A DNA stretch of 13,590 nt from Clostridia bacterium (GCA_900757255.1 CAAENE010000257.1:1-13590); one strand, 5' to 3'. Counted from the first letter of the stretch, positions 6,152 to 13,590 are shown. Notes: generated from the sequence alone by a model not told the origin. A program made the numbers and translations.

Positions 6152-7405
6152 TTGGGAAAGCCCAAAAAATATTTTGTTGTTTTATTCGTTATTTTTTCTC
6201 TCTTTGCCCTTTTATATGCACAAATTCCAGAGAAAATAACAATTATCGAAGGCAATGACTACCATTATAGTATGGACCTGTTTCAATTTCCAGGAGCTGT
6301 CAAAAGTACAGCCGGCGGCAATGATATTTATTCCTCTGATACCGGCGCTACTTTATCATTAGGCAGTTTGAACGCATTTGGCGGAGAAACCGGTGAATAT
6401 ACCGAACAGTTTTACCTCTTTCATTCGATTCCGATAAAGAGTGTAGATGTTAAGGTGATTCCAAATCTCAAGGTTGTTCCGGTAGGAAGGATCATCGGCG
6501 TAAAGCTGGAAACACAGGGTCTGCTGATTGTCGGCATGAGCGACGTGTATGATGAAAACGGCACTGCAATAAAACCACTTGCGGAGTTTGATGTTAGAAA
6601 AGGGGATATCATTCAGACAGTGAATGAAAAACCGGTTAGTAATATTGATGATTTTAAATCCATTGTTGAAAATTCTGACGGCAAAGAGGTTGCAATCACT
6701 CTAAAAAGGGATGATAAGACTTTTGGGGTTCATGTAAATCCTGTCAAGAATAAAGCGGATGGTAAATACCGTTTAGGAATTTGGGTCAGAGATTCCACTG
6801 CCGGTATTGGTACCATGACTTTTTATCAGCCGGAAACAAAACAATTCGGTGCATTGGGTCACGGAATTACTGATTCTGACACCGGGCAAATTATGGAAAT
6901 TAAAGACGGAGAACTCACAGGTGCTGAAGTGGTTTCTATTAAAAAAGGTGAAAATGGAACACCGGGTGAATTAAAAGGAATGTTCAGCTCTGACAGCAGT
7001 TCTATTGGTACTATCAGCAGCAACAGCCAAAGTGGCATTTACGGAAAGCTGGACAGTCAAGATTTCGCCGGACAGGAAATGGAAATCGCCCCGAAAAATG
7101 AAATAAAAGAGGGAAAAGCAAAAATTCTTTGCAATATCGATGGGGGAGAACCAAAAGAGTATGATGTAGAGGTCGAAAAGGTATCCGCTAACCCTAATAA
7201 AAGTACGAAATGTATGGTTATCAGAATCACAGACAATGCACTTTTAGAAAAAACAGGCGGTATTGTCCAGGGAATGAGCGGAAGCCCGATTATTCAAAAC
7301 GGAAAACTGATTGGGGCTGTAACTCATGTGTTTATTAACGATCCGACAAGAGGTTACGGGATTTTTATCGAGAATATGCTTATAGAGGCTAGTAAAGTCA
7401 AATAA
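6152..7405 (+). CDS. spoIVB: SpoIVB peptidase (S55), sporulation signalling protease
   Basis: SpoIVB is secreted from the forespore into the intermembrane space, where it cleaves SpoIVFA and so activates sigma-K in the mother cell. Parts seen in 417 residues: one N-terminal membrane segment (about 7-24), a PDZ domain (about 105-200, FDVRKGDIIQTVNEKPV), catalytic His237 in LGHGITDSDTG and Ser378 in GMSGSPI, with D361 a likely third member. Positions and length match the B. subtilis protein closely. The start is odd: the only in-frame start keeping the membrane segment is TTG at 6152, 18 bp from GGAGG, directly after a TAA. The well-placed ATG at 6136 is in another frame. A single-base indel near 6153-6160 would join them. 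Confidence 0.93.
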   Translation: MGKPKKYFVVLFVIFSLFALLYAQIPEKITIIEGNDYHYSMDLFQFPGAVKSTAGGNDIYSSDTGATLSLGSLNAFGGETGEYTEQFYLFHSIPIKSVDVKVIPNLKVVPVGRIIGVKLETQGLLIVGMSDVYDENGTAIKPLAEFDVRKGDIIQTVNEKPVSNIDDFKSIVENSDGKEVAITLKRDDKTFGVHVNPVKNKADGKYRLGIWVRDSTAGIGTMTFYQPETKQFGALGHGITDSDTGQIMEIKDGELTGAEVVSIKKGENGTPGELKGMFSSDSSSIGTISSNSQSGIYGKLDSQDFAGQEMEIAPKNEIKEGKAKILCNIDGGEPKEYDVEVEKVSANPNKSTKCMVIRITDNALLEKTGGIVQGMSGSPIIQNGKLIGAVTHVFINDPTRGYGIFIENMLIEASKVK

Positions 7406-7408
7406 CCT

Positions 7409-7447
7409 AAATGCTCATCTGTTAAATTCAGATGAGCATTTTAACAT
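7409..7447 (+). terminator. Intrinsic terminator after spoIVB
   Basis: AAATGCTCATCTG (7409-7421) pairs with CAGATGAGCATTT (7429-7441), a 13-bp stem with a 7-nt loop, followed by TTAACATTTTG. It begins 3 bp after the spoIVB stop. Its 3' arm runs into the left half of the inverted repeat at the DeoR promoter, so terminator and operator share bases 7439-7441. Confidence 0.85.
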
Positions 7448-7468
7448 TTTGTGTTGACAATGTTAAAA
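7439..7468. promoter_or_regulatory. Likely operator: perfect 10-bp inverted repeat over the -35 box
   Basis: TTTTAACATT (7439-7448) and AATGTTAAAA (7459-7468) are exact reverse complements separated by 10 bp, and the -35 hexamer lies between and into the right arm. A repressor bound here would block the promoter. The nearest candidate is the DeoR-family protein encoded just downstream, so autoregulation is the simple inference. Confidence 0.6.
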
Positions 7469-7482
7469 ATATGTGATAAAAT
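7454..7482 (+). promoter_or_regulatory. Sigma-A-type promoter of the deoR-GH32 operon
   Basis: A perfect TTGACA (7454-7459) and TAAAAT (7477-7482) are separated by 17 bp, about 35 bp before the start codon. This is the strongest promoter match in the window and makes the two-gene cassette independent of spoIVB transcription. Confidence 0.8.
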
Positions 7483-7516
7483 GATTTTAATAACTATTAT
7501 GAAAGGAATTTCACAT

Positions 7517-8263
7517 ATGAACACACGGCAACAGGATATTATTAACCTAACCCAAAAATATGGTGAAATTACTATAAAAGCTTTAGCCGAAATTCTTAAT
7601 GTATCTGAAATGACGATATACCGCGACCTTGATTTTTTACAAAATGAAAAGTTGGTTTATAAAAAAAGAGGTGCCGCAGTATTCGCAGAAAATCACAAAA
7701 ATAATCTTGAATCTTTTTATTTAAAAGAAAAAAAAGCAATCGGAAAAAAAGCAGCTTCACTACTTTCGCACGGTCAGTCGGTGATTTTTGACAACAGCAC
7801 AACTGCCATTGAATGTGCTAGATATTTGGATGACAGCATGAAGCTCACCTGTTACACCACCAACCTCGAAATTGCTCATATTATCTCAAAGAATACAAAC
7901 CACATTCTATACTGCTGTGGGGGTTATTACTCTCCTGATTCAAAAGGATTTATCGGTAAACACGCAGAAGAATTTGTATCTTCTCTGAAGGTGGATATTG
8001 CAATTGTAGGCGCGAGCGGAATCTCATTGGAAAAAGGAATTACAAATCCTTATCCTATGCACAATACTTTGCAAAGTAAAATTATAAGCTGCGCAAAACA
8101 TTGTATACTTTTAGCAGACCATTCCAAATTTGACAGAATAGCAATGGAAAAAAACTGCGAATTGTCAGAAGTCGATACTATTATTACAGATTCGGGAATT
8201 TCAGATTCTTTGCTTGAAAAATATAAAAAACACATCAATATAATAGTTGTAGAAAGGAGATAA
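7517..8263 (+). CDS. DeoR-family transcriptional regulator
   Basis: A 248-residue sugar-type DeoR repressor. The N-terminal helix-turn-helix (about 1-57) shows the family pattern RQQDIINLTQKYGEITIKAL followed by NVSEMTIYRDLDFLQ. The C-terminal DeoRC sensor domain (about 75-232) has FDNSTTAIECARYL, TTNLEIAHII and the glycine-rich segment after ILYCCGG; in this family it usually binds a phosphorylated sugar. I chose ATG 7517 (AAAGGA about 9 nt upstream) over the in-frame ATG at 7451, which would lie inside the promoter. A GH32-family gene starts 3 bp after its stop, so the pair forms an operon and the regulator probably controls it. The effector may be a fructose-derived sugar phosphate, by inference only. 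Confidence 0.9.
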   Translation: MNTRQQDIINLTQKYGEITIKALAEILNVSEMTIYRDLDFLQNEKLVYKKRGAAVFAENHKNNLESFYLKEKKAIGKKAASLLSHGQSVIFDNSTTAIECARYLDDSMKLTCYTTNLEIAHIISKNTNHILYCCGGYYSPDSKGFIGKHAEEFVSSLKVDIAIVGASGISLEKGITNPYPMHNTLQSKIISCAKHCILLADHSKFDRIAMEKNCELSEVDTIITDSGISDSLLEKYKKHINIIVVERR

Positions 8264-8266
8264 ATC

Positions 8267-9796
8267 ATGAAAAAATTAAGCATATCTACAAGAGAATATC
8301 GTGAAAAACTATTGTCTGACCCATACCGTCCTACATATCACTTTGCTCAGCCGGATGACTACGGTGTTCCCGGGGACAGCAATGGAGCTTTTTATGCTGA
8401 CGGAGTATATCATCTGATGTATCTTTACAAAAATTCTAAAACTAACGGGTTCCATTGGGGACACATTTCATCTGTTGACCTCCTTCATTGGCGTCACCAC
8501 CCCGACGCACTGACTGTAAAAGACGGTGATAGAGGATGTTTTAGCGGCGGAGCTTTTGTTGATGATGATAAAACTGCATATCTGACATTTTGGAAATTTC
8601 CATCAAAAAATTTAGAGGGTGATAACGGAGGTATCGCCATTGCTTATTCAAAGCCTCCTTATGAAAAATGGAATAGACTTGAACCAATCGCAATAGAAGG
8701 CAGTCGTGAGAAATGGGGCACAGTGGACATAGAAATTGACGGCAAAATTGAACATATATCTTGTGCAGATCCAAGCAATATATGGAAAGCAAATGGTTTT
8801 TACTATATTCAAACCGGCAACAAATCCGTTCTTGACAACTATGGCAGAGATAAAAGTTCGCCTGTGCATTATCAGGGAGATTGGACCGATCTCTTCCGTT
8901 CAAAGGATTTAAAAACATGGTCATTTGTCCATCGTTTTTATATCAATACCCACAAGGGAACCGACTGGCCCGATGAAACCGAAGATGATATGTGTCCAAG
9001 CTTTTTACCACTTTTTGACGCAAAAGAAAATGGACAGCAGACCGACAAATGGCTTCAGCTTTTTATTTCCCACAATAAAGGTTGTCAATATTATGTAGGT
9101 ACATTTGACAACGAAACCTTTATTCCAGAATACCACGGCAGGATGTCGTGGAAAGACAATGCATATTTCGCTCCAGAGGCCCTTATTGATGACCGTAACA
9201 GACACATTGTTTGGACATGGCTGACCGACAATCTTGATGAAGATTTTGAAAAATACGGTTGGAGCAGCGTTTACGGATTTCCGCGAACCGTATGGTGGAG
9301 CAATAATCAGCTTTACATGGCTCCCGCAATTGAACTTGACTTGCTTCAATATAACAAACAAATTCCCAAAATATCCGAGAATAATGATGTTATTATAAAT
9401 AATGGAGAAGTGTTTAGATTAAAAGCCGTGATTGACATCAGCGGTCAGAATAAGGCGGGATTCAGCGTCAGAATTAGCGAAGATAATAAGCATCACACCG
9501 ATATTTACTATGATAAAGTAAGACAATTACTTGTATTTGATTTAAGAAACAGCGGAACTTCCGGACGAAAAATCAAAGAAGAAGCACCATTTATTCTTGA
9601 AAATGGCGAAATGCTGTCACTTGATATATTTGCAGACAAATCTGTGATTGAGGTATATGCAAATGAAAAGCAGGCAATATGCCGCCGCGTATTTCCCAAA
9701 AATCCGCAAAATTCAGTGGGCATAAAACTTATAGGTTCAAAAAGTTCTGTCAAAAGACTGGAAGCTTGGGATATGGCGCCTACAAATCCGTATTAA
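8267..9796 (+). CDS. GH32-family protein (beta-fructosidase-like) with altered catalytic motifs
   Basis: A 509-residue protein with no signal peptide, so cytoplasmic. The N-terminal five-bladed propeller (about 20-330) carries GH32 landmarks: YHFAQP...GVPGDSNGAF (D37, at the usual nucleophile site of NDPNG), GFHWGHISSVDLLHW and GCFSGGAF. The C-terminal beta-sandwich (about 350-505) has LDIFADKSVIEVYANE, typical of GH32. Two active-site motifs differ: the usual RDP is ADP (A167-D168) and the usual EC is MC (M242-C243-P244), so the standard acid/base glutamate is missing; E239, D240 or D241 might substitute. The protein may act on an unusual fructoside or not be a hydrolase. AGAAAGGAGA precedes the ATG. 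No sugar transporter or fructokinase is in the window. Confidence 0.85.
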   Translation: MKKLSISTREYREKLLSDPYRPTYHFAQPDDYGVPGDSNGAFYADGVYHLMYLYKNSKTNGFHWGHISSVDLLHWRHHPDALTVKDGDRGCFSGGAFVDDDKTAYLTFWKFPSKNLEGDNGGIAIAYSKPPYEKWNRLEPIAIEGSREKWGTVDIEIDGKIEHISCADPSNIWKANGFYYIQTGNKSVLDNYGRDKSSPVHYQGDWTDLFRSKDLKTWSFVHRFYINTHKGTDWPDETEDDMCPSFLPLFDAKENGQQTDKWLQLFISHNKGCQYYVGTFDNETFIPEYHGRMSWKDNAYFAPEALIDDRNRHIVWTWLTDNLDEDFEKYGWSSVYGFPRTVWWSNNQLYMAPAIELDLLQYNKQIPKISENNDVIINNGEVFRLKAVIDISGQNKAGFSVRISEDNKHHTDIYYDKVRQLLVFDLRNSGTSGRKIKEEAPFILENGEMLSLDIFADKSVIEVYANEKQAICRRVFPKNPQNSVGIKLIGSKSSVKRLEAWDMAPTNPY

Positions 9797-9923
9797 ATTA
9801 CTTATCTTTTTTGTCATATATTGACATCAAACGTAAGCAACGGCACATTCATTCAAGATCGTAAACACACCGTCACATCAATGACCCGTAATAATATATA
9901 CTTCAAAACATTATAGATTAAGC
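9797..9923 (+). other. Non-coding stretch between GH32 and its terminator
   Basis: No ORF worth reporting. The only structure is TGTCA-tatat-TGACA (9812-9826), a short imperfect palindrome soon after the GH32 stop. It is not followed by a T-run on the plus strand; function unknown. This is the probable right-hand boundary zone of the cassette between spoIVB and spo0A, but no direct repeat matching the left side was found by eye. Confidence 0.3.
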
Positions 9924-9951
9924 AAAAAGGGTGGTTATCCACCCTTTTTTT
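9924..9951 (+). terminator. Intrinsic terminator before spo0A
   Basis: AAAAAGGGTGG (9924-9934) pairs with CCACCCTTTTT (9939-9949) around TTAT, followed by more T. It lies 127 bp after the GH32 stop and isolates spo0A from upstream transcription. The flanking A-run makes it potentially bidirectional. It could equally be the ancestral terminator that once followed spoIVB. Confidence 0.88.
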
Positions 9952-10069
9952 ATACCTTTTGCCGTCCTACAATTTTCATTTATATTCTATCAACCGCAAA
10001 TAATTACTATATTTTTACATTTTTTGAAAAATTTTGAAAAAAACTCTTATATTATTCAATTTCTTAGTG

Positions 10070-10075
10070 TATAAT
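10070..10075 (+). promoter_or_regulatory. Candidate -10 box of spo0A
   Basis: A perfect TATAAT lies 109 bp before the spo0A start. The hexamer 17 bp upstream (TTATAT) is a poor -35. I found no convincing sigma-H promoter (RNAGGAWWW with GAAT) and no clear 0A box (TGTCGAA on either strand) between 9952 and 10183, although these are common upstream of spo0A in Bacillus. The region is very AT-rich, so a chance TATAAT is possible. Confidence 0.35.
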
Positions 10076-10124
10076 AGATTTATCAAAAAAAGGAAATAAA
10101 CAATATATTAGTTTTACTCTCACA

Positions 10125-10150
10125 CTTCTTATCAGTCCCGGATAAGGAAG
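10125..10150 (+). other. Hairpin in the spo0A leader
   Basis: CTTCTTATC (10125-10133) pairs with GATAAGGAAG (10141-10150), nine base pairs with one bulged G and a 7-nt loop. It ends about 16 nt before the ribosome site. If transcription begins near the TATAAT at 10070, it would lie in the 5' leader and could affect message stability or translation. No T-run, so not a terminator. Confidence 0.35.
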
Positions 10151-10183
10151 CAAAAATAAAAAGGGCAGAAAGGTTTGAATGTT

Positions 10184-10990
10184 ATGAATGAAAAAATTAA
10201 AATTGTGATTGCAGATGATAATCACGACTGCTGTACTATGCTGAACGACTTTTTATCCACTCAAGATGAAATCGAAGTTGTTGGTATTGCATATGACGGT
10301 GACGAAGCACTCTCCCTGATAGAAGAAGTACATCCTGATGTTGTGCTGCTGGATGTCTTTATGCCATATACAGATGGAATCGGCGTTTTGAAGAAAGTGA
10401 AAAATATGAAGCTTCCCAAAATGCCCATTTTTATTATGATATCATGTATTGGAAATGACAACGTTACACTAAGTGCTCTTGCATTAGGAGCGCAATATTA
10501 TATTGTAAAACCGTTTGATTTCAATACAGTCGTAGAACGTATCCATCAGATCATTGGCGAGCGTGAAAAAGCGCAGACGCTTCAAATTTCTCAGCAGGTA
10601 ACTGCAGCAGTCCCCGTTCCTCAAAAAAGAAAAACTTATGACATTGAAACCAACGTAACTAAAATAATGCATGAAGTCGGAGTTCCAGCCCATATTAAAG
10701 GATATCAATACTTAAGAGACGCTATCGTTATGGTATATAATGATATTGATAAAATCAATTCGGTAACAAAACAGCTTTATCCGGAAGTTGCTAAGAAATA
10801 TAACACAACGCCGCCGCGTGTAGAGAGGGCTATCCGACATGCAATTGAAGTGGCGTGGGATCGAGGAGAAACCGATGTCTTATGCCATCATTTTGGGTAT
10901 ACCATACAAAATTCCAAAGGGAAACCAACGAATTCGGAATTTATCGCTTTGATAGCTGATAAGCTCCGTTTGGAAAACCATCCTGCCTAA
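10184..10990 (+). CDS. spo0A: Sporulation master regulator Spo0A
   Basis: Spo0A is the response regulator that, when phosphorylated, starts sporulation. The 268-residue protein has a receiver domain (about 5-125) with acidic pair D11-D12, phospho-acceptor D57 in LLDVFMP, switch residue S87 (usually Thr) and K109 in VKPFD. The C-terminal DNA-binding domain (about 150-266) is nearly diagnostic: GVPAHIKGYQYLRDAI, PRVERAIRHAIEVAWDRG and KPTNSEFIALIADKLRLE. I chose ATG 10184 (AGAAAGG ending 10 nt upstream); an in-frame TTG three codons earlier touches the ribosome site. Normally it directly follows spoIVB; here 2.8 kb intervene. A terminator upstream implies its own promoter. Confidence 0.97.
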   Translation: MNEKIKIVIADDNHDCCTMLNDFLSTQDEIEVVGIAYDGDEALSLIEEVHPDVVLLDVFMPYTDGIGVLKKVKNMKLPKMPIFIMISCIGNDNVTLSALALGAQYYIVKPFDFNTVVERIHQIIGEREKAQTLQISQQVTAAVPVPQKRKTYDIETNVTKIMHEVGVPAHIKGYQYLRDAIVMVYNDIDKINSVTKQLYPEVAKKYNTTPPRVERAIRHAIEVAWDRGETDVLCHHFGYTIQNSKGKPTNSEFIALIADKLRLENHPA

Positions 10991-11065
10991 TATTACAAAT
11001 ATATTACATTTTACAATAAATGTCAATTATTTGTTATATAAATTTAAAATTTTTTTAATAAAATA

Positions 11066-11094
11066 AAAAGAGAACGCAATGAGCGTTCTCTTTT
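11066..11094. terminator. Bidirectional terminator between spo0A and the SLH gene
   Basis: AAAAGAGAACGC (11066-11077) pairs with GCGTTCTCTTTT (11083-11094) around AATGA. T-rich tracts follow on both strands (TTTTATC on plus; CTTTTTATTTTATT on minus). It serves the convergent genes spo0A (ends 10990) and the SLH protein (ends 11166). The remaining 175 bp between them hold only a 7-bp inverted pair, AAGGGTA near 11116 and TACCCTT near 11157. Confidence 0.85.
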
Positions 11095-11165
11095 ATCTAT
11101 ATAAAATTCCTCTAAAAAGGGTACGATCAGGATCTTTCACATATGGGACTGCTTACTACCCTTCG

Positions 11166-13562
11166 TTATTTTAATATCCGGTTTAAATCAAAATTTCTGT
11201 AAATAAAGATGTCTTTTACTTCGTCATCGTATTCGTGGACAACTACGGTATCTCCTTTGCTGATTTGGGAAATAGAGCCATTTTGTATGATGGCTTCTCC
11301 TGTCCCGGTATCGATCGTGTATACATTTGCAAATTCAGACAAAGCGACTCGCATCGGAAAATCTCCGCTTACCCGGGCAGCATCAAATGTTAAAATACCA
11401 TCGTTCACTTTATTTGCCGCAGTTCCGGTTATGATTCTGCGGCGGTCTTCGGAAGCCATACCAAAATTATCGTCGAGCAGGACATATGGTTTGATACTGC
11501 TCTTTCCATTATCCCACTGAATATAGTCGGGATGATTAGCCGGAAATATCTTATATGCATACCTGATTTCATCATATCCATTTGTGGTATAAAGGAGGAT
11601 ACTGCCCGGAATATATTGATAGGCTGCCCGATAGGACATTACCCATTGCTCATAGGTCGCGCCGTTATAGGTTTCGCTTGACCCTGGTGTTAAGCCGGTC
11701 TTTTTTGTAACTTCCTGTTGTATTTGTTCCATGCTGTATTTATCAGCTAATATCGTATCGTTTTTGGTTAACAGCTGAACCTGTTTTCCGTCTTTCATAC
11801 CATACACCCGCTGCACAGTTGACCCATCGGAATTTTTTGTATCTGCAACACGCTCCGCCGCTACAATAGATACCGGACTGTAGGATTCTTCCACTGTAGG
11901 GGGCTGATACACCAGCAAAGAAATTTCATGATTTAAATTGACATTATATAATGTTACATTAACTGTACTCTGCCCCTTCAAGTCGTTCTTAGTTCCAATT
12001 TTGATTTCGTCTGTTATTGGGGATCCGGATTCATCAGCAGGAATAACAAAGATAACCGTATCAGATGTTATTATAAATTTATTATTAATTGTGGAACTAT
12101 TATCATATTGCGCGTCCTCGTTTTTATAATCCATCGAAAAGTTATCGTTAGAGCTACTTGTGCCAGTATTGTTAAATGGCAAATTAGCGGCAACAATCTT
12201 GCCATCTCCGTCAAGTCGATATTCAATCATGCTATTGCTTGGAATCACACATTCGCCGTTTGAAATGGCAGCTGCCCTTTCTCCATTCAATTCTAAAAAT
12301 GAATTACAAGCTGCTGTGATTTTTTCCCCCTTTTCAGTATATAATGTCAGGGAAGCAGATTTAGAGTCTGTCCCGCTGATTGAAGAGTTTATAACATATG
12401 CGTATTGGAATGTTTGCGTTTTTACTAAAATAACTTCATATACTGAATCACCATTATTATCAATTAAGGTAACCGTTCCTTTTTTTGGCTTAAGATCGGA
12501 TGGGCTTAATTCAGTTTTTCGGGAACCGTTTATTACAACCGCCGACCCTGCTATATTCAATTTTTGTGTAATGCCATTTTCTATATACTGGAATTCTTTG
12601 GTGGATATTTCTCCGATTTGAGAAGCGTCAACTGTAATGGTTCTATTCTTTTCCTCAGGCCAGAGCAAAATAGCCGTATATTCATTAGTCAATTTATCGT
12701 ACTTAAAATAACCCTTGGCGCTGTAGCCTAAATATGACGCGGTATCGGGATCCTCTGTTTTTGCAGTTTGGATTTTGGAATAACTGCCATCCGTTTTTTC
12801 TTCCCGGTAAGAAAATTCTCTGGCTTTATTATTCTCCCCTTCAACAGCTGCCTGGTCGGTGGAAATAATTTGAATAAATTTCTTATCTATATCCAATTTA
12901 TCTTTCAGGAGGGTTTTATCTGTGATAATATAAGGGTTTTCCGGATCAAGGTCACCAAAGCAAGAACTTTCACAAATAGGAACCTCCAGCGCACGGAAAG
13001 TCAACTGTGCAACTATCCCTCTGGCTGCCGGTTGACTACCAGTGTTTTCAATGCCTTCGGTCAGCTTGATTTCATTCGCCACCGTTGTATAACCAACGGT
13101 CCAGCCGCCTTCTTTTTGGGCATAATAATCATACCCTAATATGCGAACTAACATGGCAACAGCCTGCTCATATGTAACCGGATCGTTTGGCCCAAACATC
13201 CTCTCGCCGTATCCCTCGATAATACCCTGCTTGAATGCAAGATTAATATATCCCCAGGCCCAGGCATTGTCGCCGCAGTCATCAAAATAATCAACCGGAT
13301 CATATTCTGCTGCCTGCACCGAGCTTTCAAGACCCAATGCCCGGATAACAACGGCAGCAAATTCTGCTCTTGTAATACTGCCTGCCGGGTCAAATTCTCC
13401 TGTATCCCGGCCCTTTAAAATACCGAGCGCCGCCAGGGTAGTCATTGCTTCTTCGTGTCCGGTTCCCTCGACATCCTCCGGCACCGGATATGCGTAAACG
13501 GCGGTTCCTAATATTAGAATCAATACTAAAACAATTGCTGTAACTTGTCGATATCTTTTCAT
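11166..13562 (-). CDS. Secreted S-layer-homology (SLH) domain protein
   Basis: A 798-residue surface protein. A signal peptide (about 1-24, MKRY then a hydrophobic run ending AVYA) precedes SLH repeats: SLH1 about 30-77 (LAALGILKG...FDPAGSITRAEFA), SLH2 about 92-145 (AFKQGIIEG...FGPNDPVTYEQAVAMLVRILG) and a degenerate third to about 195. SLH domains bind pyruvylated secondary wall polymer, so the protein is probably held on the cell wall. Residues about 200-798 have no domain I recognise: mostly beta-rich, Lys/Glu/Thr-rich sequence with a Ser/Asn-rich linker about 461-495. No sortase motif or C-terminal membrane segment. The ATG follows AAAGGAGGG; the promoter lies outside the window. Convergent with spo0A, no sign of co-regulation. 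Confidence 0.9.
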   Translation of the reverse strand: MKRYRQVTAIVLVLILILGTAVYAYPVPEDVEGTGHEEAMTTLAALGILKGRDTGEFDPAGSITRAEFAAVVIRALGLESSVQAAEYDPVDYFDDCGDNAWAWGYINLAFKQGIIEGYGERMFGPNDPVTYEQAVAMLVRILGYDYYAQKEGGWTVGYTTVANEIKLTEGIENTGSQPAARGIVAQLTFRALEVPICESSCFGDLDPENPYIITDKTLLKDKLDIDKKFIQIISTDQAAVEGENNKAREFSYREEKTDGSYSKIQTAKTEDPDTASYLGYSAKGYFKYDKLTNEYTAILLWPEEKNRTITVDASQIGEISTKEFQYIENGITQKLNIAGSAVVINGSRKTELSPSDLKPKKGTVTLIDNNGDSVYEVILVKTQTFQYAYVINSSISGTDSKSASLTLYTEKGEKITAACNSFLELNGERAAAISNGECVIPSNSMIEYRLDGDGKIVAANLPFNNTGTSSSNDNFSMDYKNEDAQYDNSSTINNKFIITSDTVIFVIPADESGSPITDEIKIGTKNDLKGQSTVNVTLYNVNLNHEISLLVYQPPTVEESYSPVSIVAAERVADTKNSDGSTVQRVYGMKDGKQVQLLTKNDTILADKYSMEQIQQEVTKKTGLTPGSSETYNGATYEQWVMSYRAAYQYIPGSILLYTTNGYDEIRYAYKIFPANHPDYIQWDNGKSSIKPYVLLDDNFGMASEDRRRIITGTAANKVNDGILTFDAARVSGDFPMRVALSEFANVYTIDTGTGEAIIQNGSISQISKGDTVVVHEYDDEVKDIFIYRNFDLNRILK

Positions 13563-13590
13563 ATTATTCCCTCCTTTAAAGTAAATTACC

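Noticed and set aside
6049..6258. 69-codon frame overlapping the spoIVB start
   Set aside because: Its downstream part is the spoIVB 5' end read in the wrong frame. Only the ATG at 6136 is of interest, as evidence for a frameshift or unusual start.
1..13590. CRISPR array, tRNA or rRNA genes, transposase or prophage
   Set aside because: No regularly spaced direct repeats, no tRNA T-loop signature, no rRNA-like segment and no transposase or phage protein in the reading frames of either strand.

Overview
The window reads as chromosomal DNA of an endospore-forming, low-to-moderate GC Firmicute of class Clostridia, most likely an Oscillospiraceae/Ruminococcaceae-type lineage. The evidence is a recognisable Spo0A and SpoIVB, a SecG-RNase R-SmpB block in the usual Firmicute order, an S-layer-homology (SLH) surface protein, strong GGAGG ribosome sites and many rho-independent terminators. 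The class assignment is fairly safe; the family is a guess from protein style.

Layout. Positions 1-371 hold no gene but a dense block of inverted repeats. Positions 372-5513 are all minus strand. Read in transcription order they are: a membrane-anchored GH26-type glycosidase (5513-3816), a divergent shikimate-kinase-family kinase overlapping its end (3823-3320), a strong promoter, secG (3236-3006), an intrinsic terminator, rnr (2943-856) and smpB (812-372). Positions 5514-6151 are intergenic: an inverted repeat, a second copy of the repeat found at the left end, a possible 24-codon ORF with a strong terminator, and a possible sigma-G promoter. Positions 6152-10990 are plus strand: spoIVB, a terminator, a DeoR-family regulator with its own promoter and likely operator, a GH32-family protein, a terminator, then spo0A. 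A bidirectional terminator separates spo0A from a convergent SLH protein (13562-11166).

How the genes work together. SecG belongs to the Sec translocase. RNase R and SmpB take part in trans-translation and RNA quality control, but ssrA is not within the 371 bases after smpB. SpoIVB is the forespore signalling protease that triggers sigma-K activation, and Spo0A is the master regulator of sporulation entry. These two genes are normally neighbours in spore formers; here a self-contained 2.3-kb regulator plus GH32 cassette sits between them.

Main points for a second look: (1) the cassette inserted in the spoIVB-spo0A pair; (2) a dispersed palindromic repeat with two diverged copies and, next to one, a three-way-junction fold; (3) an apparent frame problem at the spoIVB start; (4) a GH32 protein lacking the canonical acid/base and RDP residues; (5) a shikimate-kinase homologue lacking the substrate-binding arginine; (6) a terminator between secG and rnr. 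No CRISPR array, rRNA, tRNA, transposase or phage gene was seen, and I found no clearly new multi-gene system.
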